Source: Saccharopolyspora erythraea
GTDB lineage: Bacteria; Actinomycetota; Actinomycetes; Mycobacteriales; Pseudonocardiaceae
Length of the DNA: 64,000 bases
NCBI RefSeq assembly: GCF_018141105.1
Contig: NZ_CP054839.1
Location: 4,340,001 to 4,404,000, forward strand
Direction of reading: 5' to 3'
The number at the start of each line of letters is the position of its first letter. The stretch's first letter is position 1. The notes under the pieces are model-generated. The model was not told where the DNA came from. It searched no databases and saw only the letters and a list, made by a program, of their open reading frames with translations. A program made the translations under genes and the position numbers. Shown here in pieces: positions 1 through 8,121 of this stretch.

Positions 1-138
1 GCTCATCAGCAGGTGAGCCGCCGAGCTGATCCGGTCGGCCACTCCGCACGCCGGGGCGAGCAGTCGGCGCAGCGACCACAGCGCGGTGCCGGTGAACAGA
101 ATGGTGAGGATCCAGCGCAGCAGCAGTGCTTCGACCAT
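1..138 (-). CDS. DUF5134-like membrane protein, N-terminal fragment
   Basis: This gene is cut by the window edge, and only the first 46 codons are visible, starting with an ATG at 138. The peptide begins MVEALLLRWI and continues with one hydrophobic helix and a basic stretch, then AAHLLMS. The layout of one helix, an arginine-rich turn and an HLLM motif resembles the start of actinobacterial DUF5134 integral membrane proteins. The ATG lies 1 nt past the stop of the upstream PepSY gene, so the two are almost certainly co-transcribed and translationally coupled. The assignment rests on a short fragment and is tentative. Confidence 0.5.
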   Translation of the reverse strand, partial: MVEALLLRWILTILFTGTALWSLRRLLAPACGVADRISSAAHLLMS

Positions 139-139
139 G

Positions 140-1534
140 TCAGGCTCCCGCGTTCGAGTCGGAGGTGCGGCGGCGGGCGACGGCTCCGAGAACTGCGTCC
201 AGGACCAGGAACGCCAGCAGGGAGACGCCGAGCAGGGGCACGAAGTAGGCGACGAAGGCCGCGACGAGGATGATCGGCGCCATCACCCGGCCTGGCACCA
301 GCCGCCACGCGCCGCGCGCCGGCAGCCTGCCGAACCCGGCGGCCGGCCTGCGCAACCACCACATGCGGTAGCCCCAGAAGATCACGCACAGCAGGCCGAG
401 CCCGAGCGCGAGCAGCGCGATCTGGTTGACCAGGCCGAACAGCAGGCCCATGTGCGCGTCGATGCCCCACCTCGACAACTTGGCCATCAACGGGTAGTCG
501 GCGAACCGCAACGTCGCGGTGACCGCACCGCTGGCCGGGTCGACCGCGGCCGAGTCCTGCCGGGTGGGCCACTGGCGCCCGACCTGCTGGACGGTGTACG
601 CCCCGCCGTCGTCGGGCGGCGTGATCTCGACCGCGCCGGTGACCCCGTGCTCGGCGGCGGCCTCCCGGATGCGGTCGAACCCGACGTCGCCGCCAGACGG
701 AGCGGACGGCAGCGCCGTGGAGACGGTGGGGGTCTCCCAGGAAAGCGACTCCCGCAACGCGCTGATGTTCTCCCCGGCGTAGACCGACCACGTCAGACCG
801 GTCGCCGAGAGGAACAGCAGGCCCGGCGCAAGCCACAGACCGACCGCTCCGTGCCAGGACAGGACCCTTCGCCGGCCCGCAGGACGCAGCTCGGGGGCGA
901 TCGTCGTCCGGACCCGGCGGCGTGGACGCCGGCGCGCGACCCACATCACCAGCCCGCCGGCCACGACCACCCAGAGCCAGCTCGCGGCCAGCTCGCTGTA
1001 GAGCCGTCCCGCGTCGCCCAGGTGCAGCCCGCGGTGCAGGTTGTCGATCCAGGCACGCAGGGGAAGGGCCTGGCTGCTGCCGTAGGTGTCGAGCACCCCG
1101 CGCACCTCCAGCGTGTGCGGGTCGACGAACACCGTGCGCCGGTAGCTCTCCGGCAGGTCCGGCGCGTCGAAGATCACCTGCGTGGTGTCGGTCGGGGTCG
1201 GCGCCGGGCGCACCGACTTCAGCGAGTCGCCGGGGCGGACGGCGCGGGCCGTCTCGACCTGGGCCGCGAGCGGATGGCTCGTAGCCGCGGGCGGGACGTG
1301 CAGCTCGTGGTCGTAGACGCTCTGTTCCAGCTGCGGGGTGAAGACGTAGAGCAACCCCGTCAGCGCCGCGACGACCAGGAACGGCGCGACCAGGGCCCCG
1401 GCGTAGAAGTGCAGGCGCAGCACCAGCGGCCGCAGGGCCTGCCACCAGGTCTGCCGGGGTGCGTCGGGAGCGCGGGGCTCCCGGACGTCGGGTTTCGCGG
1501 GCGTCTCGTCGACCAACTGTTCATCGGGCGCCAT
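140..1534 (-). CDS. PepSY-associated TM helix protein
   Basis: The product is a 464-aa polytopic membrane protein. After a hydrophilic N-terminus, a first membrane helix lies near residues 35-60. A long extracytoplasmic segment follows with PepSY-like features, including VFVDPHTLEV and the later AVDPASGAVTATLRFADYP. Further helices lie near 160-180, 215-240 and the C-terminus. The family is often found beside iron or copper uptake and reduction genes. The start is the ATG at 1534 because AGGAG sits 4 nt upstream; a longer open frame to 1690 has no such site. It is followed by the DUF5134 fragment and preceded by the Cys-rich copper protein, which suggests a metal-related operon. The substrate is unknown. 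Confidence 0.85.
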   Translation of the reverse strand: MAPDEQLVDETPAKPDVREPRAPDAPRQTWWQALRPLVLRLHFYAGALVAPFLVVAALTGLLYVFTPQLEQSVYDHELHVPPAATSHPLAAQVETARAVRPGDSLKSVRPAPTPTDTTQVIFDAPDLPESYRRTVFVDPHTLEVRGVLDTYGSSQALPLRAWIDNLHRGLHLGDAGRLYSELAASWLWVVVAGGLVMWVARRRPRRRVRTTIAPELRPAGRRRVLSWHGAVGLWLAPGLLFLSATGLTWSVYAGENISALRESLSWETPTVSTALPSAPSGGDVGFDRIREAAAEHGVTGAVEITPPDDGGAYTVQQVGRQWPTRQDSAAVDPASGAVTATLRFADYPLMAKLSRWGIDAHMGLLFGLVNQIALLALGLGLLCVIFWGYRMWWLRRPAAGFGRLPARGAWRLVPGRVMAPIILVAAFVAYFVPLLGVSLLAFLVLDAVLGAVARRRTSDSNAGA

Positions 1535-1765
1535 GGCACTCCTAAACTGCTCCGCCGCTCCGCTCTGCCGGAGTCGACCTTCGAACAACAGGTCGTGGGC
1601 CCGGCGTGTCTGGTTCCCGGCGATTTGTGCGAGTGCCGTCAGAAGGGCGTGGCCGTCGGTGCGCCGGACGGAGCCGGTCGCGACGAGCACGAGTGATGAG
1701 CGGAGGAGCCAGGCCCGACGTGGACCTGCGAGCGGGTCAGCGCGGTCACGCGCCGCTCCGGTCGG

Positions 1766-2143
1766 TCACCGGTGGAGCGCGTCGAGAGTCGCGCGGCAGG
1801 TGTCGGCGCAGTGCCGGGTGGCGTCCGAGCAGATCCGGCAGTGCGTGTGGTGCTCGGCGTGCCGGCCGCACAGTTCGTTGCTGCGCTCGCACGCCAGCAG
1901 GCACACTTCCAGCTGCGCGCTGAGCATGCTGCTGTCGGGTCCGTTGCCTCTGGTGAGGACGTTGCGCGTGGTGGTGACGACGTCCACGCAGTCCATGTCC
2001 CGGCTCGCGGCCTCGGCCAGGTGGCCCGCATCCCGCGCGGCCAGCATCCCGGCCGAGCAGGCCAGCACCGCCTCGGCGCAGTCCTGCAGGGCCTCCACCA
2101 TGGTGGCCATCTGCTCGCTGCTCAGGCTGGGCTTGGTGGTCAT
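1766..2143 (-). CDS. Cys-rich four-helix-bundle copper-binding protein (Csp/DUF326-like)
   Basis: A 125-aa, largely helical protein with ten cysteines at about residues 22, 29, 52, 81, 85, 92, 102, 105, 112 and 116, plus clustered histidines (HAEHHTHC). The Cys-x2/x3-Cys pairs point into one face of predicted helices, as in copper storage proteins of the Csp/DUF326 type, which hold many Cu(I) ions in a helical bundle. No signal peptide is visible, so a cytosolic copper sink is likely. An in-frame GTG at 2173, spaced 7 nt from AAGGTG, is a credible alternative start that adds ten residues. The neighbouring PepSY gene supports a metal role. Metal identity is inferred. Confidence 0.75.
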   Translation of the reverse strand: MTTKPSLSSEQMATMVEALQDCAEAVLACSAGMLAARDAGHLAEAASRDMDCVDVVTTTRNVLTRGNGPDSSMLSAQLEVCLLACERSNELCGRHAEHHTHCRICSDATRHCADTCRATLDALHR

Positions 2144-2345
2144 GCTTTCGAACAGCTCGCGCGTATGTAACACGGCTGAACACCTTTGCTGCGGTTGTGC
2201 GGCATCGGACGGTTCGCCGGGGGACGGGACCGGACTCGCGACTGCCGCCGTCCTCCGGCCGAGGGACCATGTTCCACCCGCGGCGTGGTGATCGCCGGAT
2301 GTCGTTGCCGAGCGGCTGTTCGGCTCAGGCCGGCCGCGGTCGTTC

Positions 2346-3098
2346 TCAGGCTCCGCGGCGGATGCGTCCGGCGTAGCGCTCCTCCAGCGCGCGGTTGTGC
2401 TCGTCGCCCTCCGGGATGTTGGCCGACAGGTACACCGGCGGTGCCTCCCCGGCGGCCAGCAGCGCGCTGACGACCTCGGCCACAAGCATCTGCGCCAGCA
2501 GCGCGGCGGTGATCGAGGAGACCCCGCACACCGCGCCGCCGCCGGGCAGCGGGAGCACCGCGTCGCCGTAGGGCGCGCCGTTGTCGAGCACCACGTCGGC
2601 GAAGTCCGCCAGCCGCTTGCCGGACGGGTGCCGGGAGTCCACCTGCTCGGAGTGCAGGCGGGAGGTGATCGCGACGAGGCTGTGGCCGCGCTCAGCGACC
2701 AGCCTGGCGAACTCCACGACCGCGCCGTTGACCCCGGAGTTGGACGCGACGACGAAGACGTCCCGCGGGCTGACCGGGGCCAGCTCGTAGAGCCGGTGCG
2801 CCACCTCCGGCGTCCGCTCCAGGTGCGGGTCGAACAGGACCCCCGGTGGTTCGCCGCCGTGGACGACCAGGTCGCGCAGAGCGATCATGTTCGTCGGCAC
2901 CAGGCCGCCCGCCCGCCCGGCGATCTCCATCGCCAGCGCCTGCGAGTGCCCGGTGCCGAAGGCGTGCACCACGCCGCCTGCCCGCACCGAGCCGGTCACC
3001 AGCTCCGCGGCCCGGCCGACGGCCTCGGCCTGGCCGGTGGCGACGCCGTCGAAGATCTCGCGCGCCGTCCGGACGAACTCGTTCCCGCTCACCGCCAT
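2346..3098 (-). CDS. SIS-domain sugar isomerase (UPF0309-like)
   Basis: A 250-aa cytosolic protein made of one SIS (sugar isomerase) fold. The phosphosugar-binding features are visible: FGTGHSQALAMEI near residue 47, a SNSGVNGAVVEFA loop near 118 and AITSR near 143. UPF0309 proteins act on or sense phosphorylated amino sugars, but the exact substrate is not established from sequence. The ATG start is supported by GGAGG five bases upstream. It lies 202 bp upstream of the copper-protein gene on the same strand and diverges from the DoxX gene. I saw no DasR-like site in its upstream region, so a link to the GlcNAc regulon cannot be claimed. Confidence 0.85.
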   Translation of the reverse strand: MAVSGNEFVRTAREIFDGVATGQAEAVGRAAELVTGSVRAGGVVHAFGTGHSQALAMEIAGRAGGLVPTNMIALRDLVVHGGEPPGVLFDPHLERTPEVAHRLYELAPVSPRDVFVVASNSGVNGAVVEFARLVAERGHSLVAITSRLHSEQVDSRHPSGKRLADFADVVLDNGAPYGDAVLPLPGGGAVCGVSSITAALLAQMLVAEVVSALLAAGEAPPVYLSANIPEGDEHNRALEERYAGRIRRGA

Positions 3099-3284
3099 CT
3101 GCGCCTCCAGCGCTCGGAGCTGATCTGCCCTCGGCGACTCTATGCGCGACCCGCCCGCTCGTGGCGGGGGAAATTGTCGGAGTCGGCTGAGATGCTTCTA
3201 CCCCGAGCCGCGGATCGCCTCGGCTCAGGGGCCGCTCACGCGGACCGGCGACAGGCCGGATCCCGACCTCCCGGAGGAATGACC

Positions 3285-3689
3285 ATGGCCGCCGAACACG
3301 TCGACACCACGCCCGCCCGCCCCGGCCGGGCCCTGAACGTGACGCTCTGGGTGCTGCAAGCCCTGCTCGCGGCGTTCTTCGTCTTCGCATCGCTGCCGAA
3401 GCTGCTCGGCGACCCGGCCACGGTCGCCTCCTACGACCTGATCGGGTTCGGCCAGTGGTTCCGCTACCTCACCGGCGCGTTGGAACTGGCCGGAGCGATC
3501 GGGCTGCTCATCCCCCGGCTGTCGCCACTGGCCGCGCTCGGGCTGGCCATCGTGATGCTCTGCGCGACGGTCGCCAACCTGACCGTGCTGGCCATGCCCA
3601 GCGCCGCGGTCACGACGGTCGTGCTGATGCTGCTCTTTGCCTTCGTCGCGTGGAGCCGCAAGTACCAGCTCACCGGTCTGCGCCGCTGA
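3285..3689 (+). CDS. DoxX family membrane protein
   Basis: A 134-aa protein with four hydrophobic helices (about residues 19-37, 48-65, 71-91 and 99-118) and the DoxX-type motif LPKLLGDP after helix 1. Members of this family are small quinone- or redox-associated membrane proteins of poorly defined role. Two ATGs are in frame at 3279 and 3285. The second is preferred because GGAGG at 3273-3277 is then 7 nt away, while the first would leave only 1 nt. The gene is transcribed alone, divergent from the SIS gene and convergent with mmuM. Confidence 0.85.
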   Translation: MAAEHVDTTPARPGRALNVTLWVLQALLAAFFVFASLPKLLGDPATVASYDLIGFGQWFRYLTGALELAGAIGLLIPRLSPLAALGLAIVMLCATVANLTVLAMPSAAVTTVVLMLLFAFVAWSRKYQLTGLRR

Positions 3690-3727
3690 GGCTCATTCGG
3701 TCGGGCGAGCCGATTCGGCCGCCTCGT

Positions 3728-4621
3728 TCAGGCGAGCGAGGCGGCCAGGGCGGCGATGTCGTCGGGCCGCACCCGGCAGCAGCCGCCGATGACGGCGGCA
3801 CCCTCGCGCGCCCAGCTGCTCGCCGCGGTGTCGGGGGACTGGGACCCGCCCGTCCAGATGCGGCGGTCCGCGTCCCAGCCCTCACCGCTGTTGGGGTAGG
3901 CGATGACGGGTTTGCCGGTCACCTGCCGGGCGATCGCCAGTGCCGGGGTGACCTCGGCGGGGGAGCAGCAGTTGACGCCGACGGCGACGATGCCTTCGTG
4001 GTCGCGGGCCACGTCGAAAGCCTCGGCGAGCGGCTGGCCCGCGCGGGTGCGCCCGTCGGCCACCGTGTAGGAGAGCCAGGCCGGGACCCCGATGCCGTCG
4101 ATCGCCTCGATGAGGGCGATCGCCTCGTCGAGGTCGGGCACCGTCTCCAGGGCGAGGACGTCCGGTGCGGCACCCGCCAGGACCTCCAGCCGGGTCCGGT
4201 GGAAACCGACCAGGTCCGAGACGGTCAGTCCGTAGCGCCCGCGGTACTCGGAGCCGTCGGCGAGCGTCGCGCCGTAGGGCCCGACCGAGGCGGCGACCCA
4301 CCTCGGCCGCTCTGGCTCCAGGCGTTCGGCGGCCTGCCGGGCCAGCTCGACGCTGCGGCGCATCAGCGCCGCGGCTTCACCGCGACCGATCCCCCGCGCG
4401 CCGAAACCGGAGAAGCTCGCCTGGTAGCTGGCGGTGGTGGCGATGGCCGCGCCGGCGCGGAAGAACGCCTCGTGCGCGGCGACGACCTCCTCCGGCGCGT
4501 CGTGCAGCAGCCGCGCCGACCACAGCTCGTCGGAGAGGTCGTGGCCCCTGGCCTCCAGCTCGGTGGCCAGGCCACCGTCGAGCACGAGCGGAGCGCTGCT
4601 GCGCAGATCGGCGAACGGCAC
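3728..4621 (-). CDS. mmuM: homocysteine S-methyltransferase
   Basis: A 297-aa zinc enzyme of the homocysteine S-methyltransferase family. It transfers a methyl group from S-methylmethionine (or similar sulfonium donors) to homocysteine, forming methionine. The barrel begins LVLDGGLATELEARG. The zinc-binding cysteines are visible as GVNCC mid-protein and GGCCR near the C-terminus, the signature of this family. The gene starts with GTG and lies 40 bp downstream of the P450-reductase gene on the same strand, so read-through is possible although no functional link is obvious. Confidence 0.92.
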   Translation of the reverse strand: MPFADLRSSAPLVLDGGLATELEARGHDLSDELWSARLLHDAPEEVVAAHEAFFRAGAAIATTASYQASFSGFGARGIGRGEAAALMRRSVELARQAAERLEPERPRWVAASVGPYGATLADGSEYRGRYGLTVSDLVGFHRTRLEVLAGAAPDVLALETVPDLDEAIALIEAIDGIGVPAWLSYTVADGRTRAGQPLAEAFDVARDHEGIVAVGVNCCSPAEVTPALAIARQVTGKPVIAYPNSGEGWDADRRIWTGGSQSPDTAASSWAREGAAVIGGCCRVRPDDIAALAASLA

Positions 4622-4661
4622 GCACCCACCATAGGCGTCGCGGTGGCCGCCGTGCGTTGCC

Positions 4662-7600
4662 TCAGCCGCCCCAGATGTCCTCCAGGTAGCGGCCGGAGGA
4701 CTTCAACCCGGCCAGCCACGCCTCGGCATCGGCCTGCCCCGTCCCGGTCCGGGCGCGGAAGAGGTCGGTGAACGCGGCGCGCACCGCGGGGGCCATCGTG
4801 CTCGCGTTGCCGCACACGTACACCACCGCTTCGGCGTCGAGCAGCGCCATCACCTCGTCCCCGCAGGACCGCAACTGGTCCTGGACGTAGCAGCGGGGCT
4901 TGCCGGGCACGCGCGAGAACGCAGGGTGCACCTCGACAACACCGCGCTGCTGGAAGTCGCGCAGCTCGTCTGAGTAGAGGTAGTCCACCTCCGGGTTCCG
5001 GCAGCCGAAGAACAGCAGCGACCGGCCGACCGGGACGCCCTGCGCGGCGAGCACGGCGCGGTCCTGCAGGAATCCCCGGAAGGGTGCCAGGCCGGTCCCC
5101 GCCCCGATCATGATCATCGGGGTGTGCGGGTTCTCCGGCGGGCGAAACGCGATCGTCGGCTTGCGGACGAAGACGAACACGGTCGCCTTCGCCGGGCTGC
5201 GGGCCAGATGGTTGGAGCAGATGCCGCGATACTCGCCTACGCCGCTCCTGGCAGGCGCGCACAGGACGCCGGTGGTGATGCTGCACGTGTCGCTGCTAAT
5301 GCCCGGTGCCGAGGAGATGGAGTAGTAGCGCGGCCGGAGCGGCGGCAGCATGTCGAGGAAGACCTCGAACGGCAACGCGCAGCCGGGGTGCTCCTCCAGC
5401 AGTTCGAGCACGGACCTGCGCGGTTCGAAGACGTGCGTGCGGTAGCAGCCGTCGGTGTCCTTGGCCAAGGCGCGCAGTCGCTCCCGCTGTCCGGAGTCGT
5501 CGGTGTACTCGGCGAGAAGCTCGATCTGCTCCCTGGTCGCGGTGTCCTGCAGTTCCACGCAACTGGCGAGCACGCCGAGCAGCGGCGCGGGCTCGTCCAG
5601 CGGCAGGTGGGTGTGCCGGCTGCTCTCGGTCGGCGTGATCGTGACGTACATGCCCGCGTCGAGGCCGAACCGCAGGATCGCGCGCCGGATCAGCTCGACG
5701 TCGTTGCGCGGCAGCACACCGAGGTGGTCTCCGGTGCTGTAGTCCATCCCGGCGGGCAGCGCCACGTCGAGGTGCCGGGTGGAGCGCCGGTCGCCGTCGC
5801 CGTCGTGGTGCAGCAGCTCGCGGTTCACCCGCACCGTGGCCGGGCGCGCCCGGTAGGACATCACCACGGGGTTGGTCGTCTGCTTGTTGACCAGCGAGAT
5901 CGCCAGCCTGGGGGCACCGGCGCCGGTCGCGGTCAACTCCGGTTCCAGCCCCAGGGCGCACGTGAGCGCGGGCCACAGGCCCTGGTACCAGGCGTGGTAC
6001 TGCTCGTCGAAGTCGCCCTGCGCGTTGCCCTCTCCCCGCTGGTAGGCGCGTAGCGCTCCGTGCGCGGCGAACTGCTCGTCCAGCAGGGTCGGCACGGCCT
6101 GGTACGTCGACGCCCAGTCGGTGCTGCCGCAGCCGAACACGGCGTAGTGCAGCCCGGCGCACGCGTCGGGCGAGGTCGCCGGATCGCTGATCCAGGCGCA
6201 GAACCGGCCCGCGTTGTCCGGGGGAGTGCCGTTGTAGGAGGCGGAGACGACCACCACCGCACCGCGGTCGGGCAGCGCGTCGGTGTAGTCGTCGAGCGGA
6301 CCGAGGCCGACGTCGAAGCCGCGCCGGGTGCCGTCCTGCGCGATTCGGCTGGCGATGCTCTCCGAGGTGCCGAGGTTGGACCCGAACAGCACCAGCAGCG
6401 GGGTGTCGTGCGCGTCGGCTCGGGGCGCGGCGGGAGCCTCCTGAACCGTCCGCTCGGCGGGTGGCGCGGTGCGGGGTGCGGCGGCGTCGATCTTCCGGCC
6501 GGGGCGGGGACGCACCTGGACGTGCATGCCGTCGGGCTTGAGCGTCAGGGTCGTGCGCACCGAGAGCCGGTAGTCGTGGACGTCGGCGAACTCGAAGCGC
6601 TGCAACAGCATCGCGAGCACGAGCATCGCCTCCTGCCGCGCGAACTGCTGGCCGATGCACGCCCGCTGGCCGGTGCCGAACGGCTTGAACGAGTGCGGTG
6701 GCAGGGCCTCGCGGCGCTGCGGGTCGAAGTGCTCGGGGTGGAACTCCTCGGCGTCGGTGCCCCAGACGCGCTGGTCCCGATGCAGCATGGGCGTCACCAC
6801 CGTCACCGGGGTACCCGCCGGGATGAGGTAGCGGCCGCCGATCACGGCGTCCTGGTACGGCGCGCGGGTGAAGGCGGGCGCGGTCGGCCACAGCCGCAGC
6901 GTCTCGTCGACGATCTGGCGCAGGTAGCCGAGCTCACCGAGCTGCGCCAGCGTCGGCTCCGCTGTCGAGCCGACCACCCGGTCGACCTCGGCGTAGGCCC
7001 GCTCGGCCACGTCCGGGTTCTTGAGCAGGAAGTACAGGACGAACGACAGCAGTCCACTGGTTGTCTCGTGCCCGGCGATCATGAACGTGACGCACTGGGC
7101 GCGGATGTTGGCGTCCGGCAGCCGTTCACCGGTCTGGCGGTCGACGCCGTCGAGCATCGCGCCGAGCAGGTCCCGGCGCGTCTCGCCCGACTCCCTGCGC
7201 TGCTGGATCACCTGGTCCACCAGCCGTTCCATGGTGGCGTTGTCCTCGTCCAGGCGCCGCCGCGCGCGGACCCGGAGCCGGGTCTGGACCGGCAGCTGCC
7301 GGATCCTGGCCTGGGACTCGGCCAGGACCCGCATCATGGCGGCGACGAAGGGGTGGGCGTCCTCGCGGTAGAAGGAGTTGAAGCGGTAGCCGAACCCGCA
7401 CAGCGCGATGGTGTCGAGGGTGAGCCTGGTGGTGTCGGCGGTGACGTCGACCTCGTCGCCGGGGTTGAGCCGCTCCCACTTCTGGACGAGCTGGCCCGCG
7501 ATGTCGGTCATCATCGGCAGGTAGTCGCTCATGGCCTGCTGCGAGAACGACGGCATCAGGATGTTGTGCGCGCGGCGCCACAGCGGGTCGGCGGTCTCCG

Positions 7601-7892
7601 ACGTGAACAGGCCGTTGCCCGCGCTGGTGCCTCTGCGCAGCATGCCGAGCCCGCCGGTGACCCGCTTGTCGAACAGGTTGTCGTCGCAGAGGTCGGCCAC
7701 GAGATCCTGTCCCCAGGCGAAGACCCGCCCGCCCGGGCTGCCCGGGATGTCCAGCCGGAAGATGGGACCGAGTTCGCGCCCGAGCTCCACCAGGCTCTCC
7801 ACGGGGTGCTCGGAGTCGATGCAGAAGATGTTGCCCAGGACGGGGAGGCCGCGGGGGCTGGGCAGCGACTCGACGGTGATCGGTGCGGACAT
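4662..7892 (-). CDS. self-sufficient cytochrome P450 / NADPH-P450 reductase fusion (CYP102, P450 BM3-like)
   Basis: A 1,076-aa single-chain fatty-acid hydroxylase of the BM3 type. The heme domain (about 1-465) has the I-helix AGHETTS at 273-279, ETLR at 330 and the heme-ligand motif FGTGQRACIG with Cys412. GNGLFTSE places Phe96 at the position of BM3 Phe87. The reductase follows: an FMN flavodoxin segment with FGSNLGTSE near 503, an FAD segment with RYYSIS near 855, an NADPH site with GAGTGLAPFRGF near 930, and a C-terminal tail ending DIWGG. All electron-transfer modules look intact. Known relatives hydroxylate medium- and long-chain fatty acids at subterminal carbons. It diverges from the GlcD-like gene with 229 bp between, and no dedicated repressor gene is adjacent. 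Confidence 0.96.
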   Translation of the reverse strand: MSAPITVESLPSPRGLPVLGNIFCIDSEHPVESLVELGRELGPIFRLDIPGSPGGRVFAWGQDLVADLCDDNLFDKRVTGGLGMLRRGTSAGNGLFTSETADPLWRRAHNILMPSFSQQAMSDYLPMMTDIAGQLVQKWERLNPGDEVDVTADTTRLTLDTIALCGFGYRFNSFYREDAHPFVAAMMRVLAESQARIRQLPVQTRLRVRARRRLDEDNATMERLVDQVIQQRRESGETRRDLLGAMLDGVDRQTGERLPDANIRAQCVTFMIAGHETTSGLLSFVLYFLLKNPDVAERAYAEVDRVVGSTAEPTLAQLGELGYLRQIVDETLRLWPTAPAFTRAPYQDAVIGGRYLIPAGTPVTVVTPMLHRDQRVWGTDAEEFHPEHFDPQRREALPPHSFKPFGTGQRACIGQQFARQEAMLVLAMLLQRFEFADVHDYRLSVRTTLTLKPDGMHVQVRPRPGRKIDAAAPRTAPPAERTVQEAPAAPRADAHDTPLLVLFGSNLGTSESIASRIAQDGTRRGFDVGLGPLDDYTDALPDRGAVVVVSASYNGTPPDNAGRFCAWISDPATSPDACAGLHYAVFGCGSTDWASTYQAVPTLLDEQFAAHGALRAYQRGEGNAQGDFDEQYHAWYQGLWPALTCALGLEPELTATGAGAPRLAISLVNKQTTNPVVMSYRARPATVRVNRELLHHDGDGDRRSTRHLDVALPAGMDYSTGDHLGVLPRNDVELIRRAILRFGLDAGMYVTITPTESSRHTHLPLDEPAPLLGVLASCVELQDTATREQIELLAEYTDDSGQRERLRALAKDTDGCYRTHVFEPRRSVLELLEEHPGCALPFEVFLDMLPPLRPRYYSISSAPGISSDTCSITTGVLCAPARSGVGEYRGICSNHLARSPAKATVFVFVRKPTIAFRPPENPHTPMIMIGAGTGLAPFRGFLQDRAVLAAQGVPVGRSLLFFGCRNPEVDYLYSDELRDFQQRGVVEVHPAFSRVPGKPRCYVQDQLRSCGDEVMALLDAEAVVYVCGNASTMAPAVRAAFTDLFRARTGTGQADAEAWLAGLKSSGRYLEDIWGG

Positions 7893-8121
7893 GGTGGATC
7901 ACCTCTGGACGGGTCCGGCGTCGGGAGGTCGTGCCTGGCGGACGGTGGTGCTCAACAGCACGGACCAGCCCGCCGGCACCGGCCGGGCCTGCCCGTGCCA
8001 TTCCATGCTGGACCGGTGGGGACGACGGGGACACGGTCTTTACGCCCCGATCCCCGGCGACGCACGGTTGCACCATCGCCCGCGGGATACGGTGCACGGC
8101 GGTGCGTTGAACGGAGGAAAC

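Noticed and set aside
3099-3284. DasR site upstream of the SIS-domain gene
   Set aside because: No GGTC/GACC palindrome is present in the divergent spacer.
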